Of a stretch of DNA of 64,000 nt, positions 32,541 through 44,440 are shown in pieces. Made by a program: the position numbers and the translations under genes. The stretch comes from Metridium senile (lineage: Eukaryota; Cnidaria; Anthozoa; Actiniaria; Metridiidae). The stretch spans positions 11,690,741 through 11,754,740 of the forward strand of contig OX459098.1 of NCBI GenBank assembly GCA_949775045.1, written 5' to 3'. Positions within the stretch are counted from its first letter, which is position 1; each line of letters starts with the position of its first letter. The notes beneath the pieces were generated by a model. It was not told the DNA's origin. It did no database searches and saw only the letters and a list, made by a program, of their open reading frames with translations.

Positions 32541-33148
32541 TATTTTGTTGCATTGAATAATATAGTTTATAGAATAACCAGAGAAACAAAGCATGAAACC
32601 GGTTATTTTGATATTAATATTTTCTATAATGTACTTCTTGAAGAATGTTTTACTTAAGAACTACTTCATGTTCAGTAACTAATGTGCATTCTAGGTCAAT
32701 AATGGTATCATATATCTTTAAAACATTTGCAATTCACTGGCATCATTTTGTACAAAACCATTACAAATATTATACAGCTTAGCATTCTCATTAATGGAAT
32801 CTAATGTTACATAATTCCAATATCCACAGGATTTTATAACAGAGAAACATATAGCATATGCTGCAATTGATAAGAAAATATGTTTTTCTCTCAGCAATAT
32901 ATTTCATGTGAGAGTTTATGTTATCACTGCAACCATCAAATTCATTTATAAATGTTAAAGAATTAATAATCCAAAAAATTGAAACATAATGTACTTCATC
33001 CACATGACCAATATTTATTGTATAATTAATTCCTGTATATAGAGGACTAATCAAATTAAATGGTGCATAAAGCCCTCATTTGATCACCTGCACGATCAAT
33101 ATCATCTATTAAACAATTGTAAAACCTCATTCAGCTAATCAAGACTGC
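32541..33148. other. No gene supported
   Basis: AT-rich. The minus-strand open frame 32791-33054 has no recognisable motif. It may belong with the frame at 33149-33510 but I cannot show it. Confidence 0.35.
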
Positions 33149-33510
33149 AATAATACTACAGGGGGAATTGTTGGAACAGTTTGCACAATATTATCTAGAG
33201 TTAGAGGGAAAGGATTTGATTCAATGTCACGTAAAATAAGTAATTTTCCTCTAGAAAAACAATAGCTCTCATTTTGAGTACAACATTGTATTGAAAAAAT
33301 GCATTTGGTGTCATTACAATTAAACTTCGTCCTTGTTTTACTACAATAAGATTTACTATTGAATAGATTATTAAGACTTACTTGTGTTGTTGATTTGTGA
33401 GTTAAACCAATGTTTAACTGTTTTTCATTGTAATAGTAATTTGTTTTGCCGGTTTTTCGACCATCCAGGTAGCTGTAGTCTCTTCGTTCATCGCTGCTAG
33501 GACAGTTTCC
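33149..33510 (-). CDS. Possible cysteine-rich coding fragment
   Basis: A minus-strand frame without a clear start reads DERRDYSYLDGRKTGKTNYY, then KSYCSKTRTKFNCNDTKCIF, SIQCCTQNESYCFSRGKLLI and LRDIESNPFPLT before a stop. The cysteine spacing and absence of stops over 120 codons are better than chance for this AT-rich DNA. Family unknown. Confidence 0.25.
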
Positions 33511-33777
33511 TCACGAATGGAAGGAGAAGCGACGATATGCTTGCTGATTTCTTCGTTTCTTGGAGCTAAGACAGCTTCCTTACGAATGGAAAGGGTTTTG
33601 ATTCGATAAACTATTCCATTTTGTTTATGCCTTCGTAAAATGGCCGCCTTGATTATTCAGCTTGTATGTCGCAAAGAATGCTGGATGTTAGCGCCTCGCT
33701 TTCAAAATCTTTGACATGGAAATGAAAGTCAGACAATGACGACGGAGCTGCATTTTAAGACTTTAAGGCCTGGGCAC

Positions 33778-34708
33778 GAGTAATTATCAACAATGAGCTG
33801 AAGGGATCTGGCAGTTCTTTCGGTTACAGGGCAATGTGGCATTCTCTTCGCCTGGAATACAATTTGCATGTACCTCGACGGCTTGTTGCAAGGATAATGA
33901 AAGAACTCGATCCTGATGGTGTGGAGCAAAGGAGACGCCAAAGACTATCTAGGAGAAAGTTCACAAGTTACGGACCAAACTTCTGTTGGCACGTGGACGG
34001 TAAAATTATTATGAGTGTTAATACTTATTGCTACTTAATTTCCTGTTTTAATTGTTTTAACAGGCTATGACAAGCTAAAGCCTTATGGATTTCCAATACA
34101 TGGGGCTATAAAATTATTTGGCTTGAGCTTGCAAGAAGCAACAATAAACCTGAATTTCCAGCTTCATATTATGTGGAGTATGTAAAGGAAACTCGAGGAT
34201 GTCCACTTCTGTTAAGAACTGATTGTGGAACAGAAAATGGGATAATGCCGTCTATGCAATGTTTTTTTCGTCAAAATGGAAATGATTTATTTACTGGTGA
34301 CAAAGCACATAATTATGGAAGTTCTCCAGCAAACCAACGCATTGAAGGTTGGTGGTCCTTCTTTCGGAGAGGAAGAGCAGGCTGGTGGATTGACTTCTTC
34401 AAAGACATGGTAACATCTGGAATATCAGACCTTGAAAACATCTTACACATGGATGTATGTGATTTTGTTTTCATCCTGTTATTACCAATGAGCTAGAAAA
34501 AGTGAAAATACAGTGGAATACCCATAGAATTCGTCACTCAAGAAATCAAGGTACAGTATCCGGAATATCCGATGTTATGTATTTTTTACCTGAACGCTCT
34601 GGTGGTATTGATTGTAAATATACTGTTACAGAGCATCAAATACAAGAAATGGAACTGAAGGTGCAGTTTGAAGAAAATGATAATGAACTCATGAACTATC
34701 ATAACTAA
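33778..34708 (+). pseudogene. IS3-like integrase-core (DDE) transposase, one intron
   Basis: The frame before the intron reads GSGSSFGYRAMWHSLRLEYN then LHVPRRLVARIMKELDPDG, like the HTH_21 region of IS3 OrfB. Next comes SYGPNFCWHVDG with the first catalytic D. A short intron (about 34000-34062, gtaaaa ... ttaacag) joins to YDKLKPYGFPIHGAIK. After a frame change come LLRTDCGTENG (second D) and SSPANQRIEGWWSFFRRGRA (the E). The C-terminus is WNTHRIRHSRNQG and MYFLPERSGGIDCKY. The catalytic triad is all present. Frame changes near 34130 and 34465 make this copy a pseudogene. It resembles the animal transposon group called IS3EU; that name is my recollection. No terminal repeats were identified. 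Confidence 0.65.
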
Positions 34709-34958
34709 GTTATGCTTAATGAAAATCTCAAGTTTCCTTGTACAGCTGCTGAAGGATTTGAATTGTTTCAAAAGTTGGTTACACTGGCATGCCCTTAACC
34801 AAGCACTTTCAAAAGACTGGGTCATTTTCGAATGTTTCTTGTGGAAGATGACATATTTTGTCAAACAAGACTAATAAGCTTTTAACAAACAATAAATCCA
34901 TCTTTCCATGTTAATAAACAATTGAAATATATGTTATGCCATTTAATCCTTTTAAAGT

Positions 34959-35100
34959 GTTGCTGATTACGTTCAAGGCTCTTCACGGTTCTGCTCCTAC
35001 CTATATATCCACACTTTTTTAGATAGTAACAATAAACTTTATTGGCATGACCTGTTCAATTTACAAGTATTGCTAAAGTTATAAAATAATATATTTAAAT
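34959..35100. mobile_element. LINE scraps, two orientations
   Basis: Plus strand 34965-35020 reads LLITFKALHGSAPTYIS, the conserved C-terminal motif of L2/CR1 LINEs. On the minus strand 35025-35090 ends with aataaagtttattgttacta, a LINE 3' tail. Both are short fragments. Confidence 0.45.
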
Positions 35101-35159
35101 AATCAGTAGTGTAAATCGAGATACAATGATTTAAATAACTATTATAAAATAACCATTAT

Positions 35160-36345
35160 ATAACGCGCGCTCTCATTGGCTGAAACGTGCAAAAAACCGT
35201 GTTTCTATAAGAGCATAGAAACACGGTTTTCAAGCGGAGTGTCGCTTGATTTTTCCGTAAAAATACAAAATCGTGTCGTCTAATGAAAAAAACAATTTTT
35301 TTGTGTCAATTTCGACTTCGACTGCGTTCACCACCAGTCAGTCACGAACTAAAAAGTCTTTAACACTTTTAAGCTTGTAAAAATATTAAATCTGAGTTCA
35401 CAGCAATACTCAAAGTAATTCAAATCACAACACTACTTTGTCCACCGTAAAAGCACTTTTAATTCCTAAATAAGTTATGTACAAAGTAAATACAAAAATC
35501 ATTTTGATGTCATTGAATTTGCACAATAGTAGAAAAATATACTTCAGCAAAAGCTACAAGCTTTATAACTTACATGTACATCAAAACAGAGAAAGTTTTC
35601 CTTCGTCTTGCTTCAGTTTTCGGTAAAGTCGTTCGTCAAGCATTCTTTTACTTTATATAAACTCTCCTGTTATTCTTCTTGAAACCTTACATGCAGCTCA
35701 AACGGTCACAGAGTTCCAGAGTTCCACAAATTCAAGTTAGAGTTTCCACTTCAGAAGCAAAATAGGCAGAATTTTATCGACTTGAAAGATAGACAAAGTG
35801 AAGCGTGAACACACGGCTTTGAGCAAAGCACATTTCAGTGAAATTGAAGTGTTTTTGCTCACGATTTCAGCTAGATTTTAGACTTTTCTAATGTAGTTGA
35901 ACTCTGAAATCCACTTTTAAATCCATGTTAACTTGATCATCGTTTGTTGTGGTCTTTATATTGACATTTTGTGAAGAATAAAGTCGATTTTTTCATCGCA
36001 CTGAAAATTATTTTTGACAAGTTTTGAACCTGGTACGTTTTTTGCTTGGTACGTCGTCATTTCACGACGTTAGGAGAATTTGGTGTGTGATCAAGGGCAT
36101 TAAATGCAATTTAGCTTTATATCTTCATTATTATCTGTTGTTGTTATTTTATAAAAGCATTAGAAGATATTTTCCGTGTTTCTATTCTCTGTTAGAAACA
36201 CTTGGGATTGTTGGGAGAACACTCGAAAAGATTTTGAATCACTCGCTTTCAGCTCGTGATTCAAAATCTTTCTCGTGTTCTCCCAACAATCCCGCGTGTT
36301 TCTAACAGAGAATAGAAACACGGAAAATATCTTCTAATGCTTAAT
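35160..36345. mobile_element. Foldback-type element, copy 2
   Basis: The left end gcgcgctctcattggctgaa corresponds to the left end of copy 1 (gctctgattggttgattcac). It is followed by a perfect 16-bp-arm palindrome, aaaaccgtgtttctat / atagaaacacggtttt (35204-35241). The right end is a hairpin of about 184 bp (36157-36340). The sequence ccgtgtttctat is shared by the left palindrome and the outer hairpin arms. No coding capacity. Confidence 0.6.
36157..36340. repeat. Long hairpin, right end of foldback copy 2
   Basis: Arms of about 85 bp start gcattagaagatattttccg and its reverse complement, with about four differences. The apex tcgctttcagctc and inner arms match copy 1 (3588-3766); the outer arms are unrelated to copy 1. 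Both hairpins are preceded by ttataaaagca and followed by gcttaa. Confidence 0.9.
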
Positions 36346-36554
36346 TATTGATTACAATTGAACATTAACAATATATTTCTTTTATCTAGAATAATATTAA
36401 CATAGAAGATGCTATGTTAAAAGTGTGGAATGGAATATTTAATGGATTATACTTCAGAGAGTTTTTCTTTTCTATGGTTGAAACATTTAGATATGAATTT
36501 TGATAAGTAGAAAATTACATTATCATCTGTAGATTTCATTAATTTGGTAATGTA

Positions 36555-37487
36555 ATTAGTGGAGAAATCAATTCTCCCTTCGAGTTTTGATTGAAATTCT
36601 AAGCGAATATTAGATTAGGCTTGGCAATCAGAAATCATATGTTCTTCTGTCTCTATTGTCCCATTATTACAAAATAGACATGATGCTGGTGTTTTAGGTC
36701 TTGTGTATCTACCTGTTTCAATTGCTAGTTTATGATTACTAATTCTGAATTGCGTTAACTGTTGTCTTTCTTTAATGTTATTTAGAGTGGTAAGGTATTT
36801 TTCTTCTTCGTAGTATTCTTTAAATATCTTGTAAAAGGAAAGTTTGATTGAATTATTTAGAATGTTATTCCATAGATTGAAATAACAAGTTTTCATTTTA
36901 GATTCAAGATTTCAGATAGTTGAATCGTTTATAATGCTATCAATACGGAGTGGTTGAACAGGGTCGTAGGTATTCAACATGTTTCGAAAATTTGAAATAT
37001 AGCAGTGTTTTTGTTTTTATATATATAAAGTATTAGATAAGATAAGGGATTGTTTAGCGAGAGAGACATCGGGTAGACGAACTAGATGGTTGAAGTATTT
37101 GATAGTTAATTTATCTATAAATAGTTTTAATGGAAAACGGACAATTTCTGTTCTACAGGCAATATTCGAGGATTTGCTGTGACCCCTAGATAATGTTTAC
37201 AGAAGCGCAAGTGAACCTTCTCAACATCATTTTTATCCCATTTTTCAAGAGATTGGTTTGAATATATGCTTCAAATTTCACTACCATATGTTAAGATTGG
37301 TGAGGTAAAGGAGTCAAACAGTTTATTTGCATTGTTTGGTTTGAGCTTTCTGAAGTCAATTTTTCTTGAGAGTTTAAAGAAGGCGTATAAAGTTTTGTCT
37401 CGAATTTGTTTTAGTTGTAATGAAAAATTTCCAGTAGATGATATTTTTACTCCTAGATAAGTATAATCACTAACATGATCAAGTGCT
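36555..37487 (-). pseudogene. LINE ORF2, 3' half (split by 5.8-kb transposon)
   Basis: Minus-strand pieces: VSDYTYLGVKISSTGNFSLQ, LKQIRDKTLYAFFKLSRKID and FTSPILTYGSEI (37480-37271); EKVHLRFCKHYLGV (about 37200); then LTQFRISNHKLAIETGRYTR, PKTPASCLFCNNGTIETEEH (36896-36615), a zinc-binding tail typical of some LINE ORF2 proteins. The terminal stop is at about 36430. Stops and frame changes are present. The 5' half is at 43260-43915. Confidence 0.75.
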
Positions 37488-37705
37488 CGGCACCGCGGAA
37501 ATACGTTTCGTGACGTCATTTTTTTGGTCAGCGGATTCATCATTTTCGCTCGAGTCGGCCATTTTAGAATTGCATATCGAATTTTGTAGTTTCAACTTAA
37601 TTTACTTGGTAGAATGAAAGCTATTCTGAAAGAAATTTATTGTCCAACCGAAAGGAACTGTATTGGTATTATTTTACATAAAGATTTACTAGCTTTATAC
37701 TCAAA

Positions 37706-37768
37706 ATGCGTGATTTCTTGAAGACTTTTCACGGAGCCGACTGTTTTGTTCCCCGGGCAGTTGTTGAG
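37706..37768 (+). other. Possible small plus-strand exon in transposon left end
   Basis: ATG at 37706 reads MRDFLKTFHGADCFVPRAVV then E and a donor gtgagt at 37769. A CRE-type palindrome tgacgtca lies upstream at 37511-37518, and gtcggccattttag at about 37555 is promoter-like. No downstream exon is visible on this strand within the element. Confidence 0.2.
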
Positions 37769-38198
37769 GTGAGTTCAATAATATTACAGTATGTGTCTTA
37801 CAAGTCTACTTGCTGCACGATTTCTAAAACTTTTAGCATGAACAGTTTGCAGTATAAACGAGATAGATTTTTTTCTGAAACCATTGATTGATATAGACTT
37901 TATTTACAGGCAAACATTGATTTCTAATCTTAAATATTATGTAATTTACATTTGATAATTGTTTTCATCAGTAAAATGTTTCTCATTCTGGATCTTTATA
38001 TACATATATACAGTTTGTATTTCTTAACTTTAAAATGAGAATGATTACACTTAACCACGAAAAGTTACAAACACGAAAAGCGTTTAATATTGCTTAGAAT
38101 CTATCTTCTTATTGTTTAATTAATTGGTGACTTTCTGAACTAAAATTAACTATGTCATGGTTTAAGTGCAAACTTTTTACTGGAATATAGAAAATAAT
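37769..38198. other. 3' region of the transposon gene, no other gene
   Basis: AT-rich; it would be the 3' untranslated region of the minus-strand gene ending at 38199. Confidence 0.4.
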
Positions 38199-41100
38199 TT
38201 ATAACTCATGGAGGTTATGAGTGCTATTTGATTTTGTTACAAATTCTTTCATTTTTTGTGTTCTATTTACAACATAATCTTTGAATAGTTTGGAATCGAA
38301 ATAATCATAATTTTTTGTGTTTTCCCCAGGTTTCAATGGTGTGCTGTCATCATCATCAGGATCATCATCGTTGTTATCGTCATCATTATCACTATCATCG
38401 TCACTGCCATCATCTTTCATCAGGCGCTGGTTCCACAATTGTGACAGCTTCTTAATATCTTTGATGAGGTTGGGGAGACATACAGTACAACCATTATTAC
38501 CCATGCAGACATAGTGGAATATATGTCCACATGTCAGCCGTTTGATCTCACATTTGGATGGTGATTGACATATTGGGGAATCACAGTCGAGGAGGGGGTT
38601 TGGCTCAAATCCTGGCCATTTGTACCCAAGAGGGAGGCTCTTTGTAGTGAAGTTCTTTTCAAAACTTGCCAAGCTGTATGAAGCTTTACCATATGGTTTC
38701 CCAGCACGGTTTAATGGTCTTGGTAACTTAACAGACTGTCCAAGGTTCGACGCCACTCGCTCAAACATTTCAAGAATGCTTTCAGCTGCTAGACCTGAAA
38801 AAACAATTTGTTAAAATATGCAATTGATATAAAGAAAACAAGTGTTTTATTACCAGTTAGAAGAAGCAAATTCTGGTTGCTGATACCACGTCTATATCCA
38901 TTAACATAATCTTGTTCAAAGAAGTTGTCATCCAAGTTTGACCTTGCCAATAGACGAGCAGTTTCCTGAATCTTAGGTGCTTTGTCGTTTTTGTTGATTC
39001 TACTTCTGATCTTGGAGTGGAATATTTCTACTTTCTTCTCAGTGAGAACTGGGCATAAATGCTGCTTCGAGTTGAAGTAACTAGGAAAGGTCTCCCTTTG
39101 GTATTTGGTGTCACTTATCCAGGACAGCGAGGCTTTGTTGTAGTGATGTCTGTCCATGCCTATAAACATGAGTGATAGACGCTTCATTGCTACTTCGAGT
39201 TGCTGGAAATTTCCTCCTCTCACAACCACAGGGTAGTGCATAAAGGTTAGTGGCACTAATTCATCAAAGAGGTGGTACAGACAGGCAAACTCAACATCTT
39301 TGCATTGGCCAAATGCATCTATAACATTATCTCGAACCTGGAGCCACCCTGCAAATGCCAGTGTGATACACAAGGTCACTTTGTCTGGCTTTGGCTTTTG
39401 AGGCAACACTTTGCGTAGGCCAAACACTGCCTTATACATCTCGCTGAAGACAGTATGGTATCTTATAACTACATTTTCAATGCCATTTAAATAGACATGA
39501 AACTGTCCTAGTTCTGGAATCAAAGAATCTGCCTCAGGGTCATGGCAAACAATTTTTTTATGGAAATACCATGTGGGCCAATCACCAGCAACTGGTAGAA
39601 CATTGATTTCCAAGAATCTGGACAGTGAGGGTAGAGCTTGAAATATGTATTGGTGAGTGTCTTTGTAGTTTTGCTTGCTATGTAGATCTTGTTCAATTTC
39701 ATCAATTAGTACTGTGGATTTTAGTGTCTGTAACTCTTGATCCATTACTTCTCTCTCATATACTCTGAAAATAGATCAGAACATTAACATTTGAATAAGA
39801 TAAGAATAACTATTTTTTTGATAATATTTTACAATTATATTTCACTTTGTTTGCTATCATTACATGATTACTACAGTGCATTTAAAAAAACTGAGGCCAC
39901 TTTTAACAAATTTTCCACAATTTTTTTATTAACTTTGTGACAATTTGAGTGCAACAAAATTGTAGTTCACTATTATAAATTATCTCTTATTAATTTAAAC
40001 TCATGCACACTCAAGTTTTTGGTTAATTGAATACTTATAATTAAACAAGAAATTATAAAATTGTATTGGAAATTTTTTGCTAGGGTGGCCTCTGTTTGTG
40101 TAGGGATGCACAGAAACATCTTATTACAACATTCAATTGATAATTGTTTTCAAGGCACACACTACTAAGGAATTGATAACATGTAGAGATTATGCTGATA
40201 CCTTATCTCTTTTAATGATTTTTGAAGTATACGTGGGTTCATATCCCTGTAGTGGGCAGGTGCATTCTCTAAAAATGAATATACACAGTACTGGTACCAA
40301 AAGTTAGAAATTTCTTGAATGACAGCATCACTGCATATGCCACCTTTGCATACTTGTGGCTCCCTTCCATTCGCTGTAACTATTACTTCTCTATGGTTAC
40401 TAGCTTGGCGTTTTACCGGTTCTTCATTTTGTATATCAATTAGTAGAGTAGCCATGTGTACGGTATTTGAGAGTTGTCTCCCTTGAGGTGTTTGTATAGT
40501 GTTGATGTTATGAAAATCATCTATCATCAGTATAAGAAAAGATCCCTTGAACAAAAAGTATGGTAGATGAGTAAAGATATATTTGTACAATTTAACAGTT
40601 TTAATAATTGTAGTATTTGACTGGTTATGTAGGGAAAAATTCATTAACATTTGTACTAATTGCAATAAATGTTCTAACATTAGTGTTTGTACTCAGTATA
40701 ATTTAGTAACAAAAAAAGTGCCTACCTTTTTCACCATGAGTTGTTTAAACCTGTCTTCAACATTTTTGGTGTGACTGAGTGATATTTCATGTTTTTTCTT
40801 TGTTGTGGTCTTAGGGTTCCTTGCAAAGCCAAGTGTCATCCCTGCTGACATTCCTGTAGATGTGAGACCATGAAGATCCAAGAATATTGAACTTTCATCC
40901 TGAAAATTTCCATGTCTTTGGTTTCTGTTGCATAATAAGTAATAAATCATGAATATTCCACTTTCAATTATCTATGCTAATTGGACTATTAAAACTTAGT
41001 TGACTTGAGCAAAATGTTATCAACATATTACTAAACAATACCTGAAGTATACTAAGTGCCATATTAGTGATGTTATTCTCTTTTCTTGCATGGCCATTTT

Positions 41101-42719
41101 TTTGGATCCTTGCCTTTCATTGGAAATGCTTTTGAGTAAGGTATGGTAAAGAGTTGGGGCATGGTGCTGGACAAAAGACTTCATGTTGTCATGACTGACC
41201 AAAGATTGTCTATCTTGATGCTTATCTATTAAGCTACTAAGTTTCATCAAGTTGTTTTCAAAGCTGGGCTCTGAAAAATATAATTTTGTGTTCATTTATT
41301 AATATTTCAATTAATATTGTCCATCTGGAATGGTTGATCTGAGACAAATAGCAATTTTGTGAGCTCGTTGAACTGCAAATGCACTATTATAATCACACTT
41401 GAATATTAATGTTTACATCTGAAATACTAATGTATTTTAAATTTAATGAACTCTCGCAATTCCTATCGGTCTCAGATCAACCATTCCAGATGGACAACTT
41501 TAATTTAAATATTTGTATATATCAATATTTATTTTGTTTATAAAATGTGCTATTCATCTTTATAATATTATTTTTAGTGACAGACAGGGCCAAGACAACA
41601 TACAATAAATAATTTATTATGTACAATGGCTAAAAGTGTGCAACATAAAAATAATCAGTACTATTTGAGCACTATAAATTGTACGGTATGTTGCACAGTT
41701 TTACTATGTGTATGTATCCTATAGAAGGAATTAATTACTCTTAGTAAGGAGTAATTTCATAAACTAACCCTTAAGTTGCATCTGAATGTTTTCCCATGTT
41801 GGCTTCTCTAGCATCACATCACCATCTCCGCCTAGAAGAATTGGACCATAGCTACTATGGCTTAACCTCCAATAGTTTTCCTCCTGGAGTATCAGTGTGA
41901 GAAAAATAGTTTAATTGATATTCAATAAATGATAATTTCATTTTGGTTGTAGATTAATAGACAAGTGCATTATGACATGCAAACATTTCAAACATGAAAT
42001 TGCACAAATTAAGCTAATATGTAGTAGCTTACTAATTAGCACTTGCTGTGTTATTTAGTACTGTTTGACTACTACTCTACCATGTATCATGCACTCTTGT
42101 TTAAAATATGAAAATAAACCTGTTTATAAAATATATCTTTGCATAATATTTACTTGTTTCAATGTTTCACCAATTGAACTTTTGTTATCAAGATTGGAAC
42201 TGCAGTCAATCTTGTCATCTTCAATCTGTATAATCACAACAGCTGATAAGTAATTTTCATATTTATTTTTGGGGGGTAAATGATTCATTTATTATAATTA
42301 TTTTTAAAATTAAAAAAAACATTTATTCAAGTAATACTTAATTTTTGTCGTTTTGTTGACTTGTTTTCTAAGTTGTCATCACTACTATTTCCCTCTATAA
42401 ATACTGTAGGGGCTTTTTTGTGACACTTGTTGCACCATCTTGTACCAGGTATGTATCCTTCTAATTGTTGCCCAGCCTTGTCCATAGGGTTGAGGTACTT
42501 GGATGGAATAGGATGGGGGTGCAGTGATTTTGAATGACCCCAAGTGGACGGACAAGAACAGCGTTTATTGTTACGACGTTGTATTTCATCATAATGAAGC
42601 TGGCAAAGGCATTCACTTATAGATATTTGACTACTTCTTTGTATGTCTTTGTTGATTTTTTTAAGATTTCCCCTACAATTCTCCGAGGACTGCCTTGTTT
42701 TGGCAAAAAAGCACAGCAT
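38199..42719 (-). CDS. Eight-exon protein of the 5.77-kb transposon (putative transposase)
   Basis: Exons: 42719-42338, about 42218-42154, 41883-41769, 41270-41042, 40924-40726, 40545-40202, 39764-38854, 38794-38199. All junctions are GT-AG and phases match; the sum is 2841 bases, giving about 946 residues with no stop. A TAG lies in frame just before the ATG. The N-terminus has several Cys/His clusters (CLCQLHYDEIQ, CSCPSTWGHSKSLHPH, WCNKCHKK). Exon 6 has FLILMIDDFHNINTIQTP. Exon 7 has VLPVAGDWPTWYFHKKIV, FHVYLNGIENVVIRYHTVFS, LAFAGWLQVRDNVIDAFGQC and FIGMDRHHYNKASLSW, with conserved acidic residues that could form a DDE/D-type site. Exon 8 has a RING-like Cys/His cluster (CEIKRLTCGHIFHYVC..NGCTVC) and an Asp run. 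It resembles uncharacterised proteins I know as DUF6589-like. The transposase role is inferred from being the only gene between the ends. Confidence 0.7.
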
Positions 42720-43259
42720 TGCTGCTTGCTATGTAGCAGGAATGATGCTTTTGACGACTGCTCTCGTCAGCTTTTACTACGAGTTTTTTTATTTTGACTT
42801 CAATCCATATTTTTACTATGAGTGCAAGCATCATTTTCTGTGTTCAAGACATATAATATCTTAAATGTACTTAGCTCACTCTTAACTTAATATTAAGCCT
42901 AAGTATTGAGTATTACACCTAAGTTTTAAGATTTTATCACTGTAGAGCAGTAAAAGTAGTAAAACAAATGCTATTTTAGCGTCGCTCACGAGTGTTCAGC
43001 AAGTGAACTCAATCGACAAATTTTTGTGGAAAAACTTCATATTCGTCTTTATGGCAAGAGGATATTCAAGTTTGATGACAAATAAAGAGACTTTTGAAAG
43101 GTTTTAAACATTTTATTGTTTTATTATTATATATTTCTGGTTTGAAATTCGCTTTTTGTCGATAAAAAAAATCAAAACTAGCCGTCCAAAGTGTAGCTTT
43201 ACGCGAGAGCCCGCTGACCAGTATAATAAAGTGATCGACAACGTATTTCCGCGGTGCCT
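42720..43259. other. Right end of the 5.77-kb transposon, likely promoter
   Basis: No open frame of note. As the region upstream of the minus-strand gene it should hold its promoter. The last 60 bp carry the terminal repeat and a GC-richer stretch. Confidence 0.4.
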
Positions 43260-43915
43260 CAAGTGCTCTAGAGTTTACAGTAAATAATGGTGGTTTGTTT
43301 AGTTTTCCATTTGTAAAAACAATCATCTGCATTAAACAAAGAAGAAATTTTTGACTCATTATTTATTATTATTTAAATATTGGATCTGTATAAGGTGTGC
43401 TTTCAAGGAGTTTGGGGAGAGTATTCAGATAGATGTTAAATAATAAAGGACTCAATATGCAACCCTGACGTACACCACGGCTATATTCAAATGCTGTTGT
43501 TCTTTTTTTCCCTATTTTGATAAAACATTTAGTTTTAGAGTATGTGCTTTTAATCAATTCATAGAAGTTTCCATTTATATCATTTTCAAGCAATATAGTA
43601 AATAATGCATCATGCCATATTGAATCAAATGCTTTTGTAAAGTCAACAAAACATGCATAGATCCTTCCTCCGCTTCTGTTTTTCACAAATTTATCGACAA
43701 TAGTTCTAAGTGTAAAAATGTGATCAGTTCTATTATTTGGAAGAAAACCTATTTGAGAATTATGAAGTAATTTTTCATCTTGAACGAATTTTAGTAGTCT
43801 CTGGTTTAAAATTAATGTAAAGAATTTTCCTAAACAACTAGAGACACATATACCTCTAGTTGTTGGGATCGTCGTGATCTCCGTTCTTAAAAATGGGGGT
43901 TATAGAGCCTACACA
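43260..43915 (-). pseudogene. LINE ORF2, 5' half (split by 5.8-kb transposon)
   Basis: Minus-strand reading from about 43905 gives PIFKNGDHDDPNN and then, at 43686-43369, GGRIYACFVDFTKAFDSIWH (RT catalytic D), YSKTKCFIKIGKK and GVRQGCILSPLLFNIYLNTL. The catalytic DD block is in a damaged part near 43300. Frame breaks occur. The remainder of the protein lies at 36555-37487. The motif style (GVRQGC.LSPLLFN.Y) differs from the CR1/L2 LINEs elsewhere in the window. Confidence 0.7.
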
Positions 43916-44110
43916 CCTGGAGCCGGTTGTACGAAAGCCGATTAAAATTAACCTAGGATTAGTGTTAATCTATGGTTAAAATCCCTAACCCAGGGTTAGT
44001 AAATCCTAGGTTAAAAATGTGTTGCTCGAACGGGAAACTAACCCTGGATTTACTAATCCTGGATTAAACTCGCTAAAACCGGTTTTTACCAGTTTTGTAC
44101 ACGTCATCAT
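43916..44110. repeat. Palindrome-rich MITE-like repeat
   Basis: Repeated inverted words ttaacctaggattagt, ggttagtaaatcctagg and ctggatttactaatcctgga form partial hairpins. The start ggagccggttgtacgaaagc and internal gttgctcgaacgg look like degenerate ends. No coding. Confidence 0.45.
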
Positions 44111-44440
44111 CTTGTTTTATCACAATAAATAAGACAAAAACTACTCACATGCATCTTTTAATCCCAAATATGTAATACTTTTAGTAGTAATAATGAATTT
44201 ACAGTCTTTTTTGACGTTTTTCGCTCAATTTTCTTCGCTATTTGAGCTGGAAGTGCTTAGTGACCACTCAAACAGGAAACCCAAACAAGGCAAAGCGATC
44301 GAAATGCATTGTTTGGGTTGAAAAAATCGAAACGTAGCACATGTACTACATGTAAATGTTGGACTGTGTTTCTTCAGGAGTACTTGTAGTTGTATGTGGA
44401 TATTCTTTGTTTACCAGTGCAGCAGCATTGATGACGTCTT

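Larger units (their letters stand above)
37488..43259 (-). mobile_element. 5.77-kb DNA transposon with 8-bp TSD, unassigned superfamily
   Basis: The perfect 8-bp direct repeat caagtgct lies at 37480-37487 and 43260-43267. The terminal inverted repeats are about 20 bp with one difference: cggcaccgcggaaatacgtt on the left, aggcaccgcggaaatacgtt on the reversed right end. A second shared block ggtcagcgg begins about 39-41 bp in at both ends. The element lies inside a LINE ORF2 and splits it. It holds one eight-exon minus-strand gene with an intact frame. The ends do not look like hAT (CAG-type) or P-element ends. An 8-bp TSD alone does not identify the superfamily. Confidence 0.9.

Noticed and set aside
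43916..44110. Terminator or structured RNA
   Set aside because: The hairpins are multiple, imperfect and AT-rich, fitting a MITE-like repeat better.
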